Source: Pseudomonadota bacterium (GTDB lineage Bacteria; Myxococcota; Myxococcia; Myxococcales; Myxococcaceae). Taken from it: a DNA stretch of 21,643 bases. Below the pieces are notes generated by a model, which was not told where the DNA came from, ran no database searches, and was given only the letters and a program-made list of their open reading frames with translations. Each line of letters starts with the position of its first letter. Position 1 is the first letter of the stretch. Below, in pieces: positions 7,575 to 13,935 of the stretch. A program made the position numbers and the translations under genes. The stretch spans positions 1 through 21,643 of the forward strand of contig JAFAAN010000025.1 in NCBI GenBank assembly GCA_023426545.1. The letters are read 5' to 3'.

Positions 7575-8231
7575 GGTTTCACCTCCATGCAGCGAACCGA
7601 GCGTCTCTTCGCCCTCGCCGAGTACCTCCGGGGCCGCCGCACCGGTGTCACCGCCGAGGTGCTCGCCGAGCGGTTCAGCGTCACGGTGCGGACCATCTAC
7701 CGCGACCTGGACTCGCTGCGGGCCTCGTCACTGCCCGTCTCGGCCGAGCGCGGACGCGGAGGCGGTTATGCGCTGGACCGGAGCTACAGCCTTCCGCCGG
7801 TGAACTTCACCGCGCGCGAAGCGGCGCTCATCGTCGCGCTGGGGCGCTTCGCCATCGACATGCGGCTGCTGCCCTTCGCGGGCACGCTGGAGTCGGCGCT
7901 GGACAAGGTGCGCGCCGCGCTCTCCACGTCCGCCCAGCGCGAGCTGCTCACGCGGCTCAAGGAGCTCACCTTCATCGGCGTGCCCTCGCTGCCGAGCAAG
8001 AAGCCCGTGCGGGAAGCCCTGGAGCGCGCGTGGTTCGAGCAGCAGCCGCTGCGCATCACCTACGTGGACGGCAACTACATCGAGACGGTCCGCGAGGTGC
8101 GCATCCTGTCCGTCATCATGAACCGGCACGAGACGCGCGTGGACGCCGAGGACGTCACCACCGGGGAGCGACGCCACTTCCGCCTGGACCGCATCGCCCA
8201 CGCGGAGGTGCTGCGCGGCACCTCGCCGTGA
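7569..8231 (+). CDS. Short HTH/WYL-type transcriptional regulator (YafY-like)
   Basis: A 220-residue DNA-binding regulator. Residues 6-60 form the HTH_11-type winged helix typical of the YafY/DeoR-like group (RTERLFALAEYL, then FSVTVRTIYRDLDSLR as recognition helix), followed by the GGYALD wing. Residues 150-215 look like a WYL domain ending in the family signature FRLDRI (204-209), but the Trp-Tyr-Leu triad and the C-terminal WCX extension are absent, so it is about 100 residues shorter than usual. Two starts are possible: ATG 7569 (GGAGG eleven bases upstream) and ATG 7587, which gives the more typical N-terminus (MQRTERLF). The second would leave the TGACA/TGTCA dyad in the leader. The divergent polymerase gene is the obvious candidate target. 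Confidence 0.88.
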   Translation: MSGFTSMQRTERLFALAEYLRGRRTGVTAEVLAERFSVTVRTIYRDLDSLRASSLPVSAERGRGGGYALDRSYSLPPVNFTAREAALIVALGRFAIDMRLLPFAGTLESALDKVRAALSTSAQRELLTRLKELTFIGVPSLPSKKPVREALERAWFEQQPLRITYVDGNYIETVREVRILSVIMNRHETRVDAEDVTTGERRHFRLDRIAHAEVLRGTSP

Positions 8232-8345
8232 CAGGTGTCTGTCCGTGAAGAGGGAGGCCCGCACGCCCTGCGCCCACTGTCATCGTCAGGCGCGGCGACT
8301 CCGCGCGGGCTCCACCTGGAGCACCTGAAGCGGAGGGTGCTGCAG

Positions 8346-8379
8346 CCTCCCGGGTAGGCGGGCCCGCCATCCCGGAAGG
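8346..8379. terminator. Long imperfect palindrome between convergent genes, possible bidirectional terminator
   Basis: The centre GGCGGGCCCGCC (8357-8368) is a perfect palindrome. CCGGG and CCCGG flank it across two mismatches and further pairs extend to 8346/8379. A second hairpin, CACCCA-CGC-TGGGTG, lies at 8390-8404. They sit in the 202-base gap where the WYL regulator and the small basic protein gene converge, a place where a shared terminator is expected. Neither hairpin has a T-run, so intrinsic termination is doubtful. Confidence 0.35.
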
Positions 8380-8433
8380 TTGCCCTGGGCACCCACGCTG
8401 GGTGGCGAGCCCGGGGCCGCACACCTCTGGAGC

Positions 8434-8616
8434 TCAGTACTCCAGCGGCGGCTGAGGACCGGGGATGATGTCCGCGATGTCGGGGTCGACGTCCCCAGGT
8501 TGACGGGGTCCGCGCGAGGCCTTCAGCCTCTTGCGCTCCTCCTTCTTGGCGTCCTTCTCCTGCTGGTGCTGCTTGCGCGCCTGCTCCTTCTGACGCTTCG
8601 TGGATCTTCCTTGCAT
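8434..8616 (-). CDS. Small charged protein of unknown function
   Basis: A 60-residue soluble protein. Residues 1-35 are strongly basic and probably one long helix (STKRQKEQARKQHQQEKDAK, then KEERKRLKASRG). Residues 36-60 are acidic and Pro-rich (DVDPDIADIIPGPQPPLEY). The start at 8616 is chosen over an upstream in-frame ATG (8655) because GGGAGG lies about five bases before it and because the longer form would read through the upstream terminator. The basic half could bind RNA or DNA; the acidic tail could be a self-shielding or partner-binding element. It lies just downstream of the cold-shock gene's terminator, so it is transcribed by readthrough or from its own promoter. No known domain. 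Confidence 0.72.
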   Translation of the reverse strand: MQGRSTKRQKEQARKQHQQEKDAKKEERKRLKASRGPRQPGDVDPDIADIIPGPQPPLEY

Positions 8617-8629
8617 TGCGCCTCCCTCG

Positions 8630-8671
8630 ACGAAAACGAAAGCCCGGCCTCGCACGCGCGGAGACCGGGCT
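8630..8671 (-). terminator. Rho-independent terminator of the cold-shock gene
   Basis: Read on the minus strand, an 11-pair stem (AGCCCGGTCTC against GAGGCCGGGCT, one U-G wobble) with a nine-base loop is followed by TTTCGTTTTCG. It starts 24 bases after the cold-shock stop codon. This is the clearest intrinsic terminator in the window. Confidence 0.8.
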
Positions 8672-8694
8672 GACGGGTGCTGGAGCCTGCGCTC

Positions 8695-8901
8695 TCAGCC
8701 GACGACGCGGACGTTCTCGGCCTGGAGGCCCTTGGGGCCCTTCCGGGTCTCGAACTCCACCTTCTGGCCCTCGGCCAGCGTGCGGAAGCCGTCCGCCTGA
8801 ATCGCGGTGTGGTGGCAGAACACGTCAGGTCCACCGTCGTCCTGGGCGATGAAGCCAAAGCCCTTCGCGTCGTTGAACCACTTCACGGTGCCAGTTGCCA
8901 T
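8695..8901 (-). CDS. Cold-shock domain protein (CspA family)
   Basis: A 68-residue single cold-shock domain, the full family length. RNP1 is KGFGFI (13-18) and RNP2 is VFCHHTAI (27-34); aromatic residues Trp8, Phe15, Phe17 and Phe28 make the nucleic-acid face. These small beta-barrels bind single-stranded RNA or DNA and melt mRNA structure. The start at 8901 gives the canonical MATGTVKWFN opening; upstream lies a purine stretch GAAGAAGAGA. Cys29 and His30 replace the VFVH of E. coli CspA. The gene has its own terminator and is probably monocistronic. Which of several likely paralogues it is cannot be told. Confidence 0.96.
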   Translation of the reverse strand: MATGTVKWFNDAKGFGFIAQDDGGPDVFCHHTAIQADGFRTLAEGQKVEFETRKGPKGLQAENVRVVG

Positions 8902-9234
8902 GTCTCTTCTTCTTTCTGCGTACGGCGCGAGGCCACAGCCCGTCCCAACCGCGGGACAGATAGCCTCTAGCCTGTCGAGGGGCCTATGTCGAATGTGGAA
9001 GGCCCCCAATCTCCACCGGCAGCTCGCCGTGTGTAGGAAACGCGATGGCGTATCGAAGAATTCCGGCCCCTTGGCGCATCCACCACGCCCTCCGAGCCTC
9101 CTGATGCCCTCCAATGTGGGAGCCCCCACGGCGTTCGGGGAGCGTCCCGGAGGGCAGTGCCCGAGACCTCACCCGCCCGCGCGCCTCGCCGGATGGGCGA
9201 AGCCCCCCCGCGCCCAAGCGGCCAGGCAGGCGCG
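8902..9234. other. 333-base gap upstream of the cold-shock gene
   Basis: I see no gene here; open frames lack ribosome sites and protein-like composition. On the cold-shock strand a hairpin GTCCC-loop-GGGAC (8942-8957) lies 40 bases before the start codon and would sit in the mRNA leader. A/T-rich hexamers near 8960-8995 could hold the promoter but none is convincing. A small GTGGG/CCCAC hairpin lies at 9116-9129. Confidence 0.4.
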
Positions 9235-9879
9235 CTAGACGCCCGGAGGCGTACGCGGAAGTTCCGTGCCAAACACGACCTGGAGCAGGTCCATCAGCCC
9301 GGGCCAGGCCTCGGCGGCCAGCCACAAGCCCTCGATCTGGTGCTCGGCGGTCATGGCCAGCGCCGCCGAGTCGAACAGCCTGGCCGGCAGCACGCCCTCT
9401 TCGGGAAGGGGCCCCTCCACCTGGAGCACCTGGCCGTCCCAGCGGATTCCCGGCGGCAGCAGCCGCTCCGCCAGCACCCGCATCGCGGCCCGGCCCGCGC
9501 CCGCGCGCAGCACGCCCATCATCAGCGACGAGGCCGTTCGGGACTCCTCCAGCTCCACCACGCCCGGCGTCCTCAGCCACAGGCGGTAGCGCCCGGACGC
9601 AAGCTCCACGCGCTCCAGCGCCGTCTCCACGCGCAGCTTCCAGCCGTGTACGGAGAAGCGCACATCGTAGACGTCCTTGCGAGCGGCCCACTCGCGCAGC
9701 TCGAAGTTCTTCAGCCGGCCCAGCAGCTGGCGCACCACCGCTTCCACACGCGCGTGTGACAGGCGCACCCGCCTGCGGCCTACGTCCACCGACATGTCAT
9801 CCGAGAGGGCGGATGGCAGCCGCTTCGCCCACTCGCGCACCCCCTCCAGCATCTTCGCCGCCAGCGACTGACCCGACAT
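9235..9879 (-). CDS. Hypothetical protein, unknown function
   Basis: A 214-residue protein with no signal peptide or membrane helix. I do not recognise it. After a helical start (residues 1-25), residues 26-110 alternate beta strands (SVDVGRRRVRLSHARVEAVV, then VRFSVHGWKLRVETALERVE and YRLWLRTPGVVELEES). A helical stretch at 111-145 is followed by another strand pair and a C-terminal helix. The pattern loosely recalls lipid-binding or LmeA-type folds, but this is only an impression. The start at 9879 is supported by GGGAGG nine bases upstream; an in-frame ATG lies 93 bases further up. It follows the TldE-like gene on the same strand after 165 bases, so co-transcription is possible but not shown. 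Confidence 0.75.
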   Translation of the reverse strand: MSGQSLAAKMLEGVREWAKRLPSALSDDMSVDVGRRRVRLSHARVEAVVRQLLGRLKNFELREWAARKDVYDVRFSVHGWKLRVETALERVELASGRYRLWLRTPGVVELEESRTASSLMMGVLRAGAGRAAMRVLAERLLPPGIRWDGQVLQVEGPLPEEGVLPARLFDSAALAMTAEHQIEGLWLAAEAWPGLMDLLQVVFGTELPRTPPGV

Positions 9880-10044
9880 CCACGTCCTCCCGTGACGCCG
9901 CCCATCGGAGCCCTGGGGCCTCGTCCCACCAGCCCGGCGTCGCGCGCGCAGCATGCACTGGAATCCACGCACCTGTCCGGCCCGCTCGCGGGGCAGGCGG
10001 CCCAGCTTGGCCCTCCCGGCTCCGCTCGCCCAGGGGCCAGGGCA

Positions 10045-11385
10045 TCACCGTATGGCCTGCGCGCCCTGGGCACCTGCCAGCAAGGGCGGGAAGACGAGCG
10101 TCGGCGTGCCGCACCCCTCGGCCGTGGGGAAGAAGGTCAGGTCCGCGCCCACGCCCCGGAGCGCGCGGAAGGTCTCCAGCACCGGGAGCTCCAGCTCTAC
10201 CGGAGCCACCCGGCGCACACGGCGGCCGTCACGAACCTCCCAGCCCCCCGCCACCAGCGTGACGGTGCCGGGCCGCGGCATGGTGGTGAAGGTCTCCACG
10301 CGCGCCACGAGCTCGGTGTGGTGCGTGGGCAATGGATCAGCCCTTGGAACGACGAACGCATTGAGCGCGGCGGGAGCGGGCCCGGTGAGCGCTGTGCGCA
10401 GCGCACGTCCATTGGAGCCGCATCCGAGCATCACCGCCGTGGACGCCGTGTGGAGGAAACCCGCCAGCCGGCCCGATTCCACCAACCGCACCGGACGCAT
10501 CAACGCCCCCTCGTCATCCAAGAGGCGCTGGCGCGTGCCTTGTGGGTGGGAGGCGTCGTCCTCGATCCCGAGGAGCGACGGGAACAACTTCCGTCCCAGC
10601 GCGCGCCCCAGCGCGGGTGTCGCCGCGGCGACGTCGCCCCGCAGCATCCAGATGAGGCCCGCCACCAGGGGCGCCGCCACAGCGGGGCGCAAGACGAGCG
10701 GCAGCGACGGGTCCACTGCTTCCGCGGCGCCCTCCAGCGCCTCGAAGGCCGCCACGAGGCGCGACCGAAGTGCCTCCAGTTCGCGCTCCGCCCCATCAGG
10801 TGTCAGCGCCACCGCGTCCACCACCGCGCCCCGCTCCAGCTCGCATCGCACGAAGACTTCCTCGCGCGACTCCACCTGTTCCCTGGCAGTCCCCGCGAGC
10901 ACGTGAGCCATCCACGTCTCGGACTGATTGAGCACCAGCGCCTGGACGATGCCCATGCCCGGCGTCACCGTGCGCGCAACACGCTCTGCCCAGGACAAGG
11001 CGCGCGCCCCGGAGAGCGCTGGCAGCGACACGGGAAGCGGCGCCATCGCGGATGGCGTGACGTCGGGCAGCGCGCCAGGCAAGGGCACCGCACCGGCCGC
11101 GGCCACCAGCAGCGAAGGCAGCTCGCCGGGAGCGCCAACATGGCGCGAGCACGTGCCCACGCCGCCATCGCGCTGGACCCGCGCGGTCGCCCACAGCGAC
11201 TCTCCAGTGCTCTGGGAGACGTTTCCCGAGCGCGCCTCCAGCGTCAGGCTGAGCCGGCGCTCCGCGGACAGGAAGAGCTCACCCGCCACCGCCGCCGCGC
11301 GGGCCGCCTCTCTCAATGCGCCCAGGTCCACCCCTGCGCACGTGCGCTCATCGACTCCAGGCATCCGTGGCTCCACCGTGCTCAC
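10045..11385 (-). CDS. tldE: TldE/PmbA-type protease subunit (TldD/PmbA family)
   Basis: A 446-residue protein of the TldD/PmbA family. It lacks the HExxxH zinc motif, as TldE (PmbA) subunits do. The C-terminal half has family features: LLDDEGALMRPVRLVESGRL, GFLHTASTA and the beta-rich domain ending in ELELPVLETFRALRGVG. In known systems TldE pairs with TldD to form a heterodimeric protease that unfolds and cuts small or unstructured peptides, for example in microcin B17 maturation. The TldD-type gene is divergent, 142 bases away. The start is ambiguous: GTG 11385 (GCGGGG upstream) or ATG 11364, which has the better site (GGTGGAG six bases before). No signal peptide; cytoplasmic. Confidence 0.85.
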   Translation of the reverse strand: MSTVEPRMPGVDERTCAGVDLGALREAARAAAVAGELFLSAERRLSLTLEARSGNVSQSTGESLWATARVQRDGGVGTCSRHVGAPGELPSLLVAAAGAVPLPGALPDVTPSAMAPLPVSLPALSGARALSWAERVARTVTPGMGIVQALVLNQSETWMAHVLAGTAREQVESREEVFVRCELERGAVVDAVALTPDGAERELEALRSRLVAAFEALEGAAEAVDPSLPLVLRPAVAAPLVAGLIWMLRGDVAAATPALGRALGRKLFPSLLGIEDDASHPQGTRQRLLDDEGALMRPVRLVESGRLAGFLHTASTAVMLGCGSNGRALRTALTGPAPAALNAFVVPRADPLPTHHTELVARVETFTTMPRPGTVTLVAGGWEVRDGRRVRRVAPVELELPVLETFRALRGVGADLTFFPTAEGCGTPTLVFPPLLAGAQGAQAIR

Positions 11386-11455
11386 AGGTGCCCCGCATCA
11401 TGCCTCATCCCAGGGCGCGCGGTGCGCCTGGCGACCGCGGCATCCCGGGCCGTTG

Positions 11456-11461
11456 ATGATA
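11456..11461 (-). promoter_or_regulatory. Possible -10 element for the TldE-type gene
   Basis: On the minus strand this reads TATCAT, five of six matches to TATAAT, in the 142-base divergent gap. It would give a leader of about 65 bases. No good -35 is present. An 8-base palindrome CCACGTGG lies just upstream (11471-11478) and could bind a regulator. Confidence 0.3.
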
Positions 11462-11527
11462 GAAACAGGGCCACGTGGAAGACGCGGTGGCGGATGCGTC
11501 AGAGCCGCCCATGGAGGAAGCACCTAC

Positions 11528-12808
11528 ATGGTGGACTGGTTCCTGGAGCGGCGAGAGGTGCGCGAGGCCGTCCACCTCCGCTCGGGGCTGCGCCTCCTGC
11601 CACTCCAGAGCGAGAAGGGCTGGGCCTCGTGCAGGACCACTCCGCGTGGCGAAGAGTGGCGGTGGGCGGACCTGACAGGTGACGAGGCTCCGCGAGGCGT
11701 GTTGCCCTCGGAGGTGTCGGCACGCAGCCAGGCCCTGCTCACCTCAGCCAGGTTGCGCGCCGCTCCGGACGAAGCCGTTGAAGCGGCACTCCGCTCCCTG
11801 GTGGAAACAGCCCGCGCCGCGGGGGCCTCTCATCTGGAGCTCCTGCTTCGCGAGGTGGACCGCGGGACCCTGTTCCACGGGAGAGACCGCCAGACGGAGG
11901 ATCGGCAGCGCCACACCTTGCTGGAGTTCAAGGCCTTCCACACGCAAGGAGGCCCCAGCCTGGACGCATGGCGATGCTCGGCCTTTCCAGACACGGACCA
12001 CTTGCTGGCGCAGCTGCCCGCGCTGTCCGCGCAGGTGGAGGCCATGGTGCGGACGCTGAGAGAAAGTGCGCCCGTCGTGCCCTTCCCCACCGGTGTGCTG
12101 CCCATCATCTTTCCTCCAGGCGCCGCGTCCGCGTGCTTCTTCCACGAGGTGTGCGGCCATCCGCTGGAAGGCGATGTCGTCGCACGCGGGGGCTCGTACC
12201 TCGCGCACAGACGCGGCCAGCGCGTTGCCGGCGAGCACGTCTCGGTGTCCGATGACCCGACCGATGCCCATGGCGCCCTCTCCTTCACCTGGGATGACGA
12301 AGGCCACGCCGCCAGGGCCGTCCCGCTGCTGCGCGCGGGCATCGTGGACACTCCGCTCGTGGATGCCCGAAGTGCCGCGGAGCTGGGACTGGTGAGCAAC
12401 GGCCACGGCCGCCGCGTCAACTACCGGCACCCTCCCCTGGCCCGTATGGGCCACACCCGGGTGGAACCTCACCAGGGCCGGCTGGAGCTGCTGATGGCGG
12501 AGGTACCCCATGGCCTGCTGGTGCAGCACCTCACGCCCCGACACATGAACCTGCTGTCGGGGGACTTCAGCTTCTATGTGGTGGAAGCCCGCGAGATTCG
12601 CGACGGCCGCCTGGGTCACCGCGTTTCGCCTGGGATTCTGCGCGGCAACGGCCTCGAGGCGCTGGCCAGCATCGACGCGGTGGGCGAGGACGTAAGCAAC
12701 CTCTTCGCCACGCGGGGCTGCAGGAAGCTGGACCATGGCCCGCTTCCCGTGTCCTTCGGACAGCCCTCCATCCGCTTCAAGCAGCTGTACGTGGAGCCCT
12801 GGCGCTAG
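11528..12808 (+). CDS. tldD: TldD-type zinc metalloprotease (TldD/PmbA family)
   Basis: A 426-residue protein, somewhat shorter than E. coli TldD (481). The zinc motif HEVCGH (206-211) fits HExxxH, and Cys398 in GCRKLDHGPLPVSFGQPS matches the third, cysteine ligand of TldD near the C-terminus. It should be the catalytic half of a TldD/TldE protease that degrades or trims small peptides in the cytoplasm. GGAGGA nine bases upstream fixes the ATG at 11528. The missing length is in the N-terminal domain, which starts abruptly (MVDWFLERREVREAVHLRSG). It is divergent from the TldE-type gene instead of in one operon. The peptide it acts on is unknown; a small acidic peptide is encoded 5 kb away. Confidence 0.88.
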   Translation: MVDWFLERREVREAVHLRSGLRLLPLQSEKGWASCRTTPRGEEWRWADLTGDEAPRGVLPSEVSARSQALLTSARLRAAPDEAVEAALRSLVETARAAGASHLELLLREVDRGTLFHGRDRQTEDRQRHTLLEFKAFHTQGGPSLDAWRCSAFPDTDHLLAQLPALSAQVEAMVRTLRESAPVVPFPTGVLPIIFPPGAASACFFHEVCGHPLEGDVVARGGSYLAHRRGQRVAGEHVSVSDDPTDAHGALSFTWDDEGHAARAVPLLRAGIVDTPLVDARSAAELGLVSNGHGRRVNYRHPPLARMGHTRVEPHQGRLELLMAEVPHGLLVQHLTPRHMNLLSGDFSFYVVEAREIRDGRLGHRVSPGILRGNGLEALASIDAVGEDVSNLFATRGCRKLDHGPLPVSFGQPSIRFKQLYVEPWR

Positions 12809-12835
12809 GCCTTCTCCGCACCAGGGCCCACGGCT

Positions 12836-13924
12836 TCAGCGGCACATCCAGCCCAGGTCCGGCGCGGGCTCCTGCTCCTCATCCGGGTCGAACGGCGGCA
12901 TCACGGACGGAATGGCGTGCAGCCGGGCGAAGCCGACGCCGGGTTCGGGCGTCAGCGTGAACGACGGGATGTTCCAGGGCCGAATCTGGAAGGGGGACTC
13001 TTCCTCCGGAGGGCTGGTGCCCTCGTCCACGAAGCTCACCGTCACCGGCTCTGTCATCCCAGGAGGAAAGACGACGGCGAAGTACCCCAGCGAGCTCGTC
13101 GCCTCGGGCGTCGCGAAGTACCCCAGGGGCGACTGGCCCGGGAACAGGCCTGGAGGCGCCCACTCGATGGCATACAGCGAGCCCGCCGACGTCTCCGCCG
13201 CGATGCTGTCCGCGGGGATGTTGAACAGGTCGAAGGCCTCGCTCGGCGTGTACACCCAGATGAGCGCCACCCCTCCCGTCCGCATGGGGTTCACGAGGTC
13301 CGCGGGGGTGGTGGGGATGCCCATCTCCGTGCGCAGGGTCGCCACCGCGGCCAGCGCGCCCGCGTCGCCCACCACTCCTGCCACTTGCACGAGGCAGGAC
13401 GAAGGCCCCGCCGTGAAGGGGCGCAGCGTCGACGTGGGGAAGTAGGTCGCCTCGGGAACGGGCTCGAAGGGAGGCGAGGGGAACATCTCCGGGGCCCCCA
13501 TCACCAGGCCTTCCTGTGGCGGCTCCACCCGGAGCTTGTACATCGTCTCGGTACCCGACGGCACGCCGAGCACCTGCCAGACGCCGTTGGGCGCCACCGG
13601 CCCGCTGGAGTCCAGCACGCCTCCGGCGTGCAACACGCTCACCCGCGCGCCCACCGCCGCGGAGCGATACACGTGCGGGATGTTCTCGAACAGGAAGGGC
13701 GGAGGAGGCGGCGCATCCGGGTCCATCACCGGGAAGTTTGTGACCGAGAAGAAGAACGCCTCCGGGTCGAAGGCGATGCCCGACACGGTGGTCTTCGCCT
13801 CCGGCAGGTCCGTGTAGTGGTCATTGGCGCCGGGCGTGGGCGGGCCATCGCTGCTCGAACAACCACCGGAGAACGCCAAGGCCAGGCTGGAAGTGACGGC
13901 GAATGCCCTCAGGGAAGTCCTCAT
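12836..13924 (-). CDS. Lipoprotein of unknown function, last gene of the cytochrome operon
   Basis: A 362-residue lipoprotein. The start at 13924 (GAGGA eight bases upstream) gives a signal peptide with lipobox FSGGC (Cys22) followed by a Ser/Asp/Pro linker. The body is beta-rich; residues 70-130 (SAAVGARVSVLHAGG, then GVWQVLGVPSGTE) look like a carboxypeptidase-regulatory or Ig-like sandwich. There is no haem motif and no enzyme signature. Two Cys pairs are not obvious; single Cys residues lie in SSCLVQ and at the extreme C-terminus (WMCR). It starts 11 bases after the pentaheme cytochrome stop, so the two are co-translated and it may be an accessory or docking lipoprotein for that cytochrome. 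It ends 27 bases from the convergent TldD gene. Confidence 0.85.
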   Translation of the reverse strand: MRTSLRAFAVTSSLALAFSGGCSSSDGPPTPGANDHYTDLPEAKTTVSGIAFDPEAFFFSVTNFPVMDPDAPPPPPFLFENIPHVYRSAAVGARVSVLHAGGVLDSSGPVAPNGVWQVLGVPSGTETMYKLRVEPPQEGLVMGAPEMFPSPPFEPVPEATYFPTSTLRPFTAGPSSCLVQVAGVVGDAGALAAVATLRTEMGIPTTPADLVNPMRTGGVALIWVYTPSEAFDLFNIPADSIAAETSAGSLYAIEWAPPGLFPGQSPLGYFATPEATSSLGYFAVVFPPGMTEPVTVSFVDEGTSPPEEESPFQIRPWNIPSFTLTPEPGVGFARLHAIPSVMPPFDPDEEQEPAPDLGWMCR

Positions 13925-13935
13925 GACGGTCGTCC

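Noticed and set aside
9892..11527. Plus-strand open frames opposite the TldE-type gene, one joined to TldD
   Set aside because: Shadows of the real gene on the minus strand; the TldD start is set by its own ribosome site at 11513-11518.
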